Assembly (NCBI GenBank): GCA_965219925.1
Contig: OZ244795.1
Location: 1,550,001-1,614,000, forward strand
DNA: 64,000 nucleotides
Direction of reading: 5' to 3'
Source of the DNA: Bin87 sp965219925
Lineage (GTDB): Bacteria > Chloroflexota > Dehalococcoidia > Lucifugimonadales > UBA3495
A program made the position numbers and the translations under genes. This document shows positions 36,002-46,569 of the stretch, one piece after another; position 1 is the stretch's first letter; each line of letters opens with the position of its first letter. Under the pieces are notes generated by a model that worked only from the letters and a program-made list of their open reading frames with translations, was not told the DNA's origin and searched no databases.

Positions 36002-36869
36002 GGGGGTGTCGTCAAAAGAGTTTGCTCCAGATCATCACTGCCCGGAGCTGGCAGATGGCCAAATACGACGCCGTTCTCTTGGCATAGCGGGTTGCCACCC
36101 CGCGCCACTGCTTGAATTCCAGGAATCCGTTCTCCACTAGGTGCCGCAGCTTGTACAGCGCCCGGTCATAGTCCCGCTTTTCTCTCCGGTTGCTTTTGGG
36201 CGGTATCACCGGGTCCATTCCCAATTCCCGGACGGTGGCTATGATTTCATTGGTGTCATAGGCTTTGTCCGCCATCAGGCACTCCGCTGCTATGCCCTCA
36301 ATCAGAGGCAAAGCCTGGGAGCAGTCGGCAAACGTACCCTCGGTCACCGCCAGCCTTACCGGCATTCCGTGGGAATCCACCGCCAGGTGCAGCTTGCTGT
36401 TCAGCCCCCTTTTGTGCGGGCAATGGACTGATTTCCGCCCCGGGCGCCGGCGCTGTGGGGATGGGCCTTGATATAGCTGGCGTCTATCATCAGCCACTCG
36501 AAATCAGGGTCATCAATCACCGCCTCCAACAGTCCGGCCCACACGCCCCGGTCCCGCCAGCGGCAGAAGCGGCGGTGGGTGTTCTTCCAATCTCCGTAGT
36601 CCGGGGGCAAATCTCGCCAAGGAGCACCGGTGCGCAGTATCCAGCACACGGCGTCGATAAACCGCCGGTTGTCCCCGTGTCGTGGCACGGGGCAGGCTCT
36701 GGGCCGGTCGGCCCCTCTTGCCCTCTCCCCCAGGCAAATGCGGCCTCAACCGCTCCCAAACCTCATCGGTCATATCGTGGCGCCGGTGCGCTACCGTCAT
36801 ACCCCCACCTTCCACACTCTCCCCATTTCCAGCAATCTACCACCCTACCGCCATTTTGACGACACCCCC
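36002..36869 (-). mobile_element. IS5-family (IS427-like) insertion sequence, copy b, 868 bp, disabled
   Basis: Same terminal repeats GGGGGTGTCGTCAAAA and TA duplication (36000-36001, 36870-36871) as the copy at 18600-19442, and nearly identical throughout. It carries an extra 25 bp around 36675-36699 containing the palindrome CCCCGTG..CACGGGG. Because 25 is not a multiple of three, the N-terminal transposase frame (from 36800) is broken; frame B (36012-36497) is intact. Confidence 0.93.
36012..36497 (-). pseudogene. IS5-type transposase, frame B of the disabled copy
   Basis: It is identical in sequence to frame B of copy a apart from one residue (GRKS for GWKS), with the catalytic Asp in LMADKAYDTNE and Glu in LVENGFLE. 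It cannot be expressed as a full enzyme because the upstream frame A carries the 25-bp insertion. Confidence 0.8.
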
Positions 36870-37370
36870 TAGGCTTCAACTATTAGCGTGTGACGTAAGC
36901 GGGCAGGTAGCGTCGCGGGTTGATTCGCTGGCAGTGCGGTTTTTTATCTTGGTGCCATGTTCGAATCACCCGGCAGATAGAGAGTGGTTGATTTCGGAAC
37001 TGGACACTGGTATTACAACGACGGCTTAAGATGGTGCTTCGGGAACGCTTCGGACCGCGGGTCTGCTGCAATAGCTGGAGGATGTACATTTAGGAAGGGA
37101 ACGGGCCAGCTTCAAACGTCCCGATTGGCATACGTCGTTGTAATACTATGTGCGTTCTTGTTTTGTTCCCGACGACAGCGGGCCACTTTGCCAATTCCGC
37201 ACTGAGCGGACGCTCATTCCGGCCATGGCCGCCGCCAACTGGACAGCCCGGCATTGGTACCTTCAAACCGACGACACGCGGCACGTTGCCACAGCCCTAG
37301 TCCGCCACAGGTACATCGCCTGATGCTGACCTGGCAACGGTCGCGCCTTCGTGAGCGGAAAAGCAGGCGC
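36870..37370. other. interval without a supported gene
   Basis: Short frames only, none recognisable. It is the 3' flank of the amidohydrolase gene. Confidence 0.4.
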
Positions 37371-38651
37371 TCAGCTCAAGCCGAACTGCTCTCTGGCGTT
37401 CCCGCCCAGCATTCGTGCGATGACGGGCCGTTCTACGTCTGCTTGGCTCAGTGCCTGGATGGCGTCCCAAGCGCTGGTTGTGTCGTGGTGGGGATACCGA
37501 GAACCCCAGAGGATTTTACTTTCGTAGGAGTGTGGCAGCTCCTGGATCAGGCGTTCTTCAGCGTCGAACCCCAGCATGACGTGGCCTTCCTCCCACATAT
37601 CTTTGGGGTCGGTTCTGACGGGGTAGTAATGCTGCAGTGGAATAACTCGCGTCGATGCCTCCATTTTCTCCAGGACTTCCTCCATCCAGGAAGCCTTTCC
37701 GTGGGCCATCACCACCCTCATCTCAGGGAACCGCTGCATAACCGTATAGCCAATCAGCGTGGAAGCGACGAACATATGGTTGTCCAGCCAATGGGACAGT
37801 ATCGGAGCCACCGGGTGACCCAACGGGACCATCCCGGTCGCAGCGGACGCCCGGTTACGCTCGCCGGCGCTGCCACCCGCAAAGGGACCGCCTCCACCGC
37901 CTCCCAGGCCGGCGGTTTGTGAGAGCCGGCCACTGACCTTTTCCACGAAGGGGCCATGGGATGTCCACTCCGGGTTCCACAATCCGGCGGCAGGGTGCAC
38001 GGTGGCGGCCAACCCCAATGTCTCCAGTTCCGCCCAGAGTGGATCATAATATGGATGAGTGAGGTACCGTTCTTCCATGAACATGGGCCGGATGAAGGCG
38101 CCACGGAAGCATCGAGATCCGGCGACTCGGCGCAGCTCGGCCAAGGCGAAGTCCATATTACCAAGGGGAATCATCGCGGCGGCGAAAAGGCGGTCCGGGG
38201 CAGCCTGGCAAAAATCTGAAACCCAGTCGTTGTACGCCCGCGCCAGTGCATACGCCACGTCCGGGTCCTCCACAAGGTGGAAGCCTTCGGCGAACCAGGT
38301 CGGATAAACGAGGGTCTGGTCGATACCCATCGCATCCATATCCTGGAGCTTGGCCTTTGGGTCCGAGGCTCCTTCGCACATCGGATGGCGGATATTCGGG
38401 TCCAATTCGCCAACGGAGTCCCAGGTCATTCCGGGCTGCCAGATGGCATGACGGGGGATGTTAGGATTGGCGCTGTCCCGGAACACCCGCCCGTTGATTT
38501 TGAGGTACGAGTCGAACTGCCCTTCTTCTCGCCAGAGAGCATATTTGCCCAGCACGCGATACTCGGGCTCCAGATACTTCTCCCACACCTCGCGAGGTTC
38601 CACTACGTGGGAATCGCTGTCGAAAACGGAGAAATCCTTATTGGTAGTCAT
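37371..38651 (-). CDS. amidohydrolase-family (amidohydro_2) protein
   Basis: A 426-residue TIM-barrel metalloenzyme of the ACMSD-like amidohydrolase_2 group. The N-terminal metal motif FDSDSHVVEP is followed by KLQDMDAMGIDQTLVYPTWF, a central TVHPAAGLWNP and a C-terminal LWGSRYPHHD. A glycine-rich loop (GLGGGGGGPFAGG) lies in the middle. The family hydrolyses or decarboxylates small aromatic or acyl compounds. Its upstream neighbour 26 bp away is a paralog, and both are probably cotranscribed. Confidence 0.9.
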   Translation of the reverse strand: MTTNKDFSVFDSDSHVVEPREVWEKYLEPEYRVLGKYALWREEGQFDSYLKINGRVFRDSANPNIPRHAIWQPGMTWDSVGELDPNIRHPMCEGASDPKAKLQDMDAMGIDQTLVYPTWFAEGFHLVEDPDVAYALARAYNDWVSDFCQAAPDRLFAAAMIPLGNMDFALAELRRVAGSRCFRGAFIRPMFMEERYLTHPYYDPLWAELETLGLAATVHPAAGLWNPEWTSHGPFVEKVSGRLSQTAGLGGGGGGPFAGGSAGERNRASAATGMVPLGHPVAPILSHWLDNHMFVASTLIGYTVMQRFPEMRVVMAHGKASWMEEVLEKMEASTRVIPLQHYYPVRTDPKDMWEEGHVMLGFDAEERLIQELPHSYESKILWGSRYPHHDTTSAWDAIQALSQADVERPVIARMLGGNAREQFGLS

Positions 38652-38676
38652 GGCACGCCGTCCGATTGGCTGCCGG

Positions 38677-40041
38677 CTATCGGCGCGTCACCGATGACTC
38701 CGGCTTGAGGGCTTCCCTGATTTCGTCTTCGTCGGGCCACCAATCGGGGCGGTGGATCTCGGTAACACGGTCCCGGATGATCTTTTTCGGCGGCTCGATA
38801 TTGTAGAGGCGGCGGGCGTTTGCCCCCAGGAACCTGGCCTGGTCGTCGATGGGCAACTCGCACTCTTCCATGGTCTCGATGGCCCTCCAGGCGTCGTCTC
38901 CGTCGTGGTGGTAGACGTCGGAGGCCCAGGCAAGGATGTCCCGATAGTAGTCGGGAAGGCGCGACGGAGGCGCTTCATCCCCTTCGAACCCGGTAACGCA
39001 ATGCTGGAAGAAGGTTTCACTGGGCGGCTGCTTCAGAGGTGGCAAGGTGCGGTCATTGCGGTAGAGCCGATAGGTCTTGTCGCATTCATCCAGCAGGAAA
39101 CTCAACCAAGTGGAAGAGGCCTCGAACACCGCAGCCTGGATCTTGGGGTGCCTCTCGAAGAACCCGGACATCAACACCATGGTGACCCAGAGGGACGCCT
39201 CGGCCTGGAAGTTCTGCACGTTGGAGAGGAGCGTGTGAGGCAAGCCGGAGGTTGAAATGGTCCTCCTGATGAGTTCCGCACCCGAATACTGATCGGAGTA
39301 GCCCGGCGGCTTCGCAACTCCCGAGGCCGGGAATGGGTGCATACCGTAGACCATTCCGGTATCCTCCAGCGCGTTCCATACGGTCTCGTACTTGGGCTGA
39401 ATCGGATAGTTGCCCATGGCATCCATTGGCCGGATGAGAGCAACGCGGCAGCCCTTGGCAGCTACGCGATAGACCTCTTCCGCCGCATATTGGGGGTTTT
39501 GCATGGGGATAAGGGCGGCGAAGAAGAGACGTTCCGGGTCTTCCTGAGTGTATTCATAGGCCCAGTCATTGTAGGCCTTGCACATGGCCCGCGCCCCCAG
39601 AGCGTTCTGCAGCCAGGGGTAGGTATCAATGCTGGTGGGTATGATCATCACCTGGTCGATACCCTGGACGTCCATGTCGCGCAACCGGGGCCCGGGTTCG
39701 TCTGCCCCGGCGTGGGCCAGGTATTCCGACTGCTCCCTGGTGAGGGCAGTTTCCGGGTTGAGGTTGCGGACGTTGAAGGCGCGCTGGATGTCGTGTTTGA
39801 GTCCCGGACCGGCTAGCCTCACGATGTCGATGATCCCGGGGCCTGTCTTGGGCACGGGGGAAAAGCTGTTCACGTCGGCCTTTCCGTTGACCAGCAACTG
39901 GTTGGTCTCGGCGTCGTACCACATGGTGGACTTCAGAGCTTCCAACTCGCCTTTGGTGAGGTGGTCTGCGGCCCGCTCCCAGACTCTGGCGGGCTCAACG
40001 ATGTGAGCGTCGCAGTCGAAGGTGGGGAAATCTTTGGTCAT
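38677..40041 (-). CDS. amidohydrolase-family (amidohydro_2) protein
   Basis: A 454-residue paralog of the next gene: FDCDAHIVEPARVW at the N-terminus, RLRDMDVQGIDQVMIIPTS, GMHPFPASG and a C-terminal WASDVYHHDGDD. The ATG at 40041 is chosen because homology begins MTKDFPTFDCDAH; a longer frame to 40128 adds 29 unlikely residues. A possible promoter on this strand has TTGACA (40147-40142) and a weak -10 TAGGTT 17 bases on. Together with the next gene it suggests a two-step or two-substrate hydrolysis unit. Confidence 0.9.
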   Translation of the reverse strand: MTKDFPTFDCDAHIVEPARVWERAADHLTKGELEALKSTMWYDAETNQLLVNGKADVNSFSPVPKTGPGIIDIVRLAGPGLKHDIQRAFNVRNLNPETALTREQSEYLAHAGADEPGPRLRDMDVQGIDQVMIIPTSIDTYPWLQNALGARAMCKAYNDWAYEYTQEDPERLFFAALIPMQNPQYAAEEVYRVAAKGCRVALIRPMDAMGNYPIQPKYETVWNALEDTGMVYGMHPFPASGVAKPPGYSDQYSGAELIRRTISTSGLPHTLLSNVQNFQAEASLWVTMVLMSGFFERHPKIQAAVFEASSTWLSFLLDECDKTYRLYRNDRTLPPLKQPPSETFFQHCVTGFEGDEAPPSRLPDYYRDILAWASDVYHHDGDDAWRAIETMEECELPIDDQARFLGANARRLYNIEPPKKIIRDRVTEIHRPDWWPDEDEIREALKPESSVTRR

Positions 40042-40229
40042 TGGCCTGAATCGCTGGATTGGCAAAACGGACCTCCTCTTTACAATGCGATAGGTTGTTG
40101 ATCGGCGAATCCACGCCCAACCTAACAAGGGGCACTGCTATTGTCAACAAACCGACAGTTTGCATGAGGAAGAATCGTAGCAGTAGAATCACTTATCTAC
40201 AGTATTCATTGAATGGGAGCGAAAAATCG

Positions 40230-41222
40230 ATGGAAAATCGACGATTTGGTCCAACAGACATAACAGTTTCGGCCCTCGGGTTCGGTTGTTGGGAGATGGG
40301 AGGCACGTATGGCGATGTTTCCCAGTCGGAGGTAGCCGCTGCCGTGAACCGCGCCATTGATCTGGGCATCAACTGCTTCGACACTGCCCCCGCATACGGC
40401 AGAGGGGAGTCCGAGTGTCTGCTAGGCAGGGCTCTGGGGGCTAGGCGCAAGGACGTGGTCGTCGTCACCAAGTGCGGCGTGGGTTATTCGAACCGGCAAA
40501 AGGGCCGGGATAGCCGGATGGTGTCTATCTTCGCATCCGTGGAACAGAGCCTGCAAAACCTGGGAACCGATTACCTGGACGTGCTGCTCATACACTGGCC
40601 GGACGACAACACGCCTTTCGATGAGACCATGCACGCGCTGGACAGCCTGGTGCATCAGGGGAAAGTGCGCGCGGTCGGGGTTTCCAACTTCACCCTGGAC
40701 CAGATCAAAGAATGCGAATCCGTACGAGGTGTAGACGTCGTGCAGTACGGCCTCAACATGTTCGATAGGCGCATGGAGCAGGAAATCTTTCCCTACTGCC
40801 AGGCGCAAGGGACCGGCGTGATGGTTTATGGCCCTCTGGCGTTTGGTCTCCTATCCGGCGCTTTCAACGCGGACACTACATTCGGAAAAAATGACTGGCG
40901 TTCCACGGGCGGGCGGCCAGGTTGGAACGTGGGGGTGTTTGCAGAGGAGCACTTTCAGCGAAACCTGCAAGTTGTGGAGGAGTTGAAGCCAATCGCCGAG
41001 GTCAGGGGCAAACAGATGCCCCATCTAGCATTACGCTGGGTCCTGTCAAATCCAGCCGTAAGCGTCGCGTTGGTCGGCACTCGCACCGTTCAGGAGGTGG
41101 AGGACAACGTCGCTGGGTTGGAATGGGCCCTATCGAGCTCGGACATGGCGCAAATCGACGCTGTGTTCGCTCGTTACGGCGTGGATACCCACCCGGATAT
41201 AGTCATCGACCCGGAGGAGTAA
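40230..41222 (+). CDS. aldo/keto reductase
   Basis: A 330-residue AKR. It opens MENRRFGPTDITVSALGFGC and has the catalytic Asp/Tyr pair in FDTAPAYGRGESE. The catalytic Lys is in VVVTKCG, and the His falls in DVLLIHWPD. The C-terminus carries the NADPH-binding VALVGTRTVQEVEDN. The start at 40230 follows TGGGAGCGAAAAATCG; the longer frame from 40059 has no homology. It is divergent from the amidohydrolase pair and probably belongs to the same catabolic region. Confidence 0.93.
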   Translation: MENRRFGPTDITVSALGFGCWEMGGTYGDVSQSEVAAAVNRAIDLGINCFDTAPAYGRGESECLLGRALGARRKDVVVVTKCGVGYSNRQKGRDSRMVSIFASVEQSLQNLGTDYLDVLLIHWPDDNTPFDETMHALDSLVHQGKVRAVGVSNFTLDQIKECESVRGVDVVQYGLNMFDRRMEQEIFPYCQAQGTGVMVYGPLAFGLLSGAFNADTTFGKNDWRSTGGRPGWNVGVFAEEHFQRNLQVVEELKPIAEVRGKQMPHLALRWVLSNPAVSVALVGTRTVQEVEDNVAGLEWALSSSDMAQIDAVFARYGVDTHPDIVIDPEE

Positions 41223-41236
41223 CCCAAGGGTTATCC

Positions 41237-41511
41237 CGCCGTGGCCGTGGCTTGGGCCGCATCGCCTCCGGCGACTTCAGGTACTGGCGCACCGTGTTGC
41301 GCGATACCTCCAGCTCCTGGGCAATCCCTCTGAAAATTGACACCCCGGATCGAGCAGCCGGCTCCTTTCATCTCGTATATCTCTTTCACTTGGCCCACCT
41401 TTAGCAATGTGTCTGACGCACCTCCGCAGAGTGTCCGCAGATGATGCCACTACCATCGGCTGGGTCAATTCCATCTCGGCGTTTTTGCACATTTTAATAT
41501 CGGCAGTGACA
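41237..41511 (-). mobile_element. IS21-family remnant, second copy
   Basis: It matches the left-end remnant at 13993-14321 (terminus TGTCACTGCCGATATTAA, then leader, then start of istA) at roughly 85% by eye. The istA part has an extra decayed stretch (CTGAAAATTGACACCCC). No catalytic part remains. Confidence 0.78.
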
Positions 41512-41657
41512 CAACCAAACCGCGGACGAGAGAACACCGAGGAGTACTTGCTCCCCGCTGATGGGGACCCATCGCTCGTCATCCGGGGCTGGCTACTCCA
41601 TGCACTGGATGCCCTCGCTCGCCGCTTGACGGGGCAACGGACGACAGCATGGCCCTA

Positions 41658-42865
41658 GTACCGTTGCCAGGTATATTTGTAAGAATATAAGAAAGCAGCC
41701 ATACTTAGGCATGATCTTTCTGTGAGGAAGTGCCCAGCCATGGCTGCCATCAAGTATAAAGTCAAGCTGACCGAGGCCGAACGCTCCCGTCTCAATGAGG
41801 TGTCCCAGCGAGGCAAGGCGTCAGCGCGCACCGTGAAGCGGGTGCTGTCGCTGCTCAAGGCTGACCAGGGACTGCGGAACCGTGAGATAGCCGATGTGCT
41901 GTTGGTCAACGCGGCCACGGTCGCCAGAGCGCGGAAGCGGTACGCGGAGGAAGGACTTGCGGCCGCCATCAATGACCGACCGCGGCCGGGCCAGGAGCGG
42001 AAGCTGGACGGCAAGCAGGAAGCGCACCTGATCGCCATTGCGTGCAGCGCCGCGCCCGAAGGGCACACGCACTGGACACTCCAGTTGTTGGCCGACCAGG
42101 TGGTGGAGTTGGAGTTTGCCGATAGCATCTCCCTGGAGACGGTGCGCCAGCTGCTCAAAAAAACGAACGCAAGCCGTGGAAGAAGCAGGAGTGGTGCATC
42201 CCCAAGGTGAGCGGGGAATTCGTGGCGCGGATGGAGGACGTGCTGGACCTGTACCAACAGGAGTGCAATCCGGAGCGTCCGGTAGTGTGTTTTGACGAGA
42301 CCTCCCGGCAATTGACTGGGGAGGTGCGTCCGCCCCTGGCGGCTGCCCCCGGACGGGTGGCACGCTATGACACCGAGTACCAGCGTAACGGGACCCGGAA
42401 CCGGTTCATGATCTGTGAACCGAAGGGTGGGTGGAGGCATGTCGAGGTAACTGGGCGCCGCACTGCCGTGGACTTCGCGCACCAGATGCGGTGGCTGGTG
42501 GACGAGGCCTATCCTGACGCCACAGTGATCCGGCTGGTCCTGGACAATCTCAACACCCACCAGCTCGGCGCGCTCTACGAAGCGTTTGCACCGTCCGAGG
42601 CGCGTCGCATAGCCAAACGCCTGGAGCTTCACCACACACCCAATCACGGAAGCTGGTTGAACATAGCTGAAATCGAGTTGAGCGTCTTCAGCAGACAGTG
42701 TCTGAACCGCCGGGTCGGCGATGCAGCGTTGCTGAGACGGGAGGTCGCGGCGCTCGAACGCGAGCGCAACGAGGCCGCCGCCATCATAGACTGGCAGTTC
42801 TCCACCCAGAACGCTCGCAGTAAGCTCAAACATGTATATCCAATAGAATTAAATTGAAACGGTAC
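41658..42865 (+). mobile_element. IS630-family element, copy 1
   Basis: The ends GTACCGTTGCC (left, after TA at 41656-41657) and AACGGTAC (right, to 42865) are inverted. One transposase is encoded in two frames joined at an A7 run (42157-42163). Confidence 0.8.
41740..42857 (+). CDS. IS630-family transposase (two frames, -1 frameshift)
   Basis: The first frame, MAAIKYKVKLTEAERSRL to about 42160, holds a helix-turn-helix (NREIADVLLVNAATVARARK). At the A7 run 42157-42163 a -1 slip changes LLKKT to LLKKN, and the second frame continues RKPWKKQEWCIP. The catalytic core follows: FDETSRQL (Asp), VLDNLNTHQ (Asp) and NHGSWLNIAEIELS (Glu). The DDE triad appears complete. This family commonly uses such a slip, so the element may be active. 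Confidence 0.85.
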
Positions 42866-42870
42866 TCGTA

Positions 42871-44096
42871 GTCCATCAGTTTTGACTTGATGGGAAAGAG
42901 ACTTCAGCTTGATACGGGCATCCTCAGTTGTGAAGCGCCAGTCCACCCGAAAGCCCTGCCGATTCCGCCGGTGTTCCCATGCCCCGGTTTCCTGCTCCGG
43001 GATTTCCTGACTGGGGGTCCGGCGGTCCAGGCATTGCCGGTCCAGAACCCCGATTTCAATCTCGGCCATGTTCAGCCAACTGCCATGCTTGGGCGTGTAG
43101 TGAATCTCCTCCAGACGTTCGGCGATGCGCCGGGCCTCTGCCGGCTCGAACGCCTCGTACAGCGAGGCCGGATGATGCGTGTTCAAGTTGTCCATCACCA
43201 GCACGATACGCTCCCGGTCGGGATAGTCCTGGTCCACCAGTCGCTTGACCACCCGGGCCCAATCGGCTCTGGTGCGTCGGTCCGTCACCTCCACCCGTCG
43301 CCACCCCTCCAACGGAGCGAACAGCATGAACAGGTTGCTCACCCCGTTGCGCTGGTATTCGTAATCGTAGGCCATGACTGAACCAGGCCGCGGCGGACGG
43401 GATTGCCGAGTCTCCCCAACCAGTTGCTTCCTGGTCTCGTCCAGGCACACCAGAACTTCCTTGTCTTCATAGCTGCGGTGATAGACCTCCAGCACGTCTT
43501 CCATGGCGCACACAAAATCGGAGCTACCCTGAGGCGGCAGACACCAGCACTCTTTCAGCCAGGGTTTCAGTTGGTTTTTTCAACGTCCGGCGCACCGTCT
43601 CGGGGCTGATACGGTCCACTATCGCACACTCCACCAGTCGGTCCGCCAACAACTTCAGTGTCCAACCGATTCGGCCCTCCGGCGGCTCCCCGCAGGCCAG
43701 GCAATCAAGTGGGCTTCCCCTTGACCGTCCAGTCGCTTCGGACGCCGCTTAAGTTGCCGCTTTCGTCCCAACGCTGCCGCAACTCCTTCCTCGACACAGC
43801 GGCGGCGCACCCGTTCCACCGTCGCACTGCCGATCTGCAGAGACCGGGCAATCCCCTCATCCTTCATAGGTCCGTCCGCCTGAGCCTCATCACTCAGCAA
43901 CAAGATGCGGGCATGGGTCTGCTTATATGCCGCCGCCCGGCCCCGGGACACCAGCGCCTTCAGTTCCTGTCGCTCTTCCGCGGTCAGCTTCACCCGGTAT
44001 TTCTTGGCTGACATCTCCCTCCTCCCACTCCCAATCTGCTTTGTCCTATCCTTGGCAGATTACACCCAGTCAATCCTCATTTCGAAACTGTTCGAC
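42871..44096 (-). mobile_element. IS630-family element, copy 2 (defective)
   Basis: The inverted ends are GTCCATCAGTTTTGAC (left) and, on the other strand, GTCGAACAGTTTCGAA (right), with TA at 42869-42870 and 44097-44098. It is a close relative of copy 3, but decayed. Confidence 0.8.
42880..44014 (-). pseudogene. IS630-family transposase, frameshifted
   Basis: The N-terminal frame from 44014 (MSAKKYRVKLTAEERQEL) breaks near 43690 after EAHLIAW. The slip site has only six A residues (T6 at 43575-43580 on the plus strand) instead of seven, so the -1 join fails. Most of the catalytic part (VCLDETRKQL, VLVMDNLNTHH, KHGSWLNMAEIE) is open, with an extra Glu codon in RLEEIHYTP. The C-terminus also shifts and runs out into copy 1. 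Confidence 0.82.
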
Positions 44097-44101
44097 TACT
44101 A

Positions 44102-44247
44102 AACTAAAGCCAAGGTGAAATGCGCAGATGGTGGGGGTCAAACGACGGAGCCGGGTCGTTCTCCGAGTACGGATGAGAGGGATTCACGGACTTAACCCAG
44201 CTGATCATCATCGCCACTTAAATGTACATCCCACCTTGGCTTTAGTT
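44102..44247. repeat. MITE family E, copy 1 (146 bp), flanked by TA
   Basis: The ends are AACTAAAGCCAAGGTG and CACCTTGGCTTTAGTT, with TA at 44100-44101 and 44248-44249. It lies exactly between two IS630 copies. A second copy of equal length is at 48501-48646. Confidence 0.88.
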
Positions 44248-44252
44248 TAGTA

Positions 44253-45476
<1,224 letters not shown>

Positions 45477-45481
45477 CACTA

Positions 45482-45656
45482 GGGTGTGTTGACGAATACC
45501 GTCATTCCCGCGAAAGAACGTCACCCCGTATTTGATACGGGGCGGGAATCCAGTGGCCGAAGTCGTTAATAACGGTTCTGATTCTTTCATCATACCCTCT
45601 CTGGACTCCTGCTTTCGCAGGAGTGACGGGTTGGTTTGCTAATTGTCAACAGGCTC
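45482..45656. repeat. MITE family D, copy 2, flanked by TA
   Basis: The ends GGGTGTGTTGACGAAT and AATTGTCAACAGGCTC lie between TA at 45480-45481 and 45657-45658. The interior is a CGTCATTCCCGCG-type hairpin containing CCCCGTATTTGATACGGGG. Confidence 0.85.
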
Positions 45657-45782
45657 TAGACACTCCCTCGTCCTGAGCTTGTCGAAGGACGGTCGCCGAT
45701 GGTTCGACAACTCACCATGAACGAAGGTATCTCACCATGAACGGAGGCAGGAGGACTTTGAAAAGGCCCTGACGGGCCGCTT
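45657..45782. repeat. partial MITE family C-like sequence
   Basis: CGTCCTGAGCTTGTCGAAGG and, at the far end, ACTTTGAAAAGGCCCTG match the two ends of family C (60904-61051). A short duplicated CTCACCATGAACG lies between. No gene. Confidence 0.5.
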
Positions 45783-46523
45783 TCAATCGATGAGATCCTG
45801 GAGGCGGTTGCGAAGCACGACTTTCACGACGGCCAGCACGATCACGGCCCCGCCAAACAGGAAAACGATGGGCCACTCCAGGCTCTGCAGCGCGAACCCC
45901 AGCGCGGTGGCAGCGGCGGGAGGGTGCTCCGTGTCGGTGGCGGCCATTAGCAGGATTACCAGGCCGAGAACACCGGCGGCGACACCGTTGGCCAACCAGT
46001 GGGATAGCTCGGCATTAGCGGGGAACCATCCGGATTGAAACAGAAGCAACGATGCGGCCGCTCCGATGAGCGACCCCATGAAGTGGCCTCCGACGAGGTT
46101 GCGCAGACTGGCGCTGCGCGAAGTGGGGTGCAGGAACACGATGACCACGCTGGACCCCAAACCGGCCGCCAAGACAGCGTCGGCCACCGAATCGACCAAT
46201 AGCAGAACGGCCAGGATGGCGACGACCGCAAGGGAGGATTGCCACAGGTAACCCTTCTGCATCCGAAAGAACCGAACGTCGTACAACAAGATGTACGGAG
46301 GGAGTCGGAGCCGTTTGCTGGTGCGGCGCGGCAAAACCTGGAGTTCGCCGCGGGCAAACAATCGGGAGTGGTAGCGGCCCCGCTCATCGCGGACGTGGCG
46401 ATGGAAAAGGCGCGTCAGAAGGCCGGGCGGTTGAACCGTTGTATCATCGCCAGCGGCACCGGTAGTTAGATGCCGGGGTTCCGCGGGCGCTGAGCGGTTT
46501 TCGTCGGTAGAATAGTCCACCAT
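45783..46523 (-). CDS. HPP family membrane protein
   Basis: A 246-residue protein with a basic soluble N-terminus (~85 residues) and about four to five membrane segments. It contains the signature EHPPAAATALGFAL that names the HPP family. Some HPP-family proteins have been linked to nitrite transport in plastids and cyanobacteria; the role here is unknown. The unusually long N-terminal tail (HVRDERGRYHSRLFARGE) is notable. It lies immediately downstream of an alpha/beta hydrolase gene on the same strand. Confidence 0.9.
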   Translation of the reverse strand: MVDYSTDENRSAPAEPRHLTTGAAGDDTTVQPPGLLTRLFHRHVRDERGRYHSRLFARGELQVLPRRTSKRLRLPPYILLYDVRFFRMQKGYLWQSSLAVVAILAVLLLVDSVADAVLAAGLGSSVVIVFLHPTSRSASLRNLVGGHFMGSLIGAAASLLLFQSGWFPANAELSHWLANGVAAGVLGLVILLMAATDTEHPPAAATALGFALQSLEWPIVFLFGGAVIVLAVVKVVLRNRLQDLID

Positions 46524-46569
46524 GACGAAGGGCTACCCCCAGGTATAAAACTGCGGAGAGGAGCTGGTA

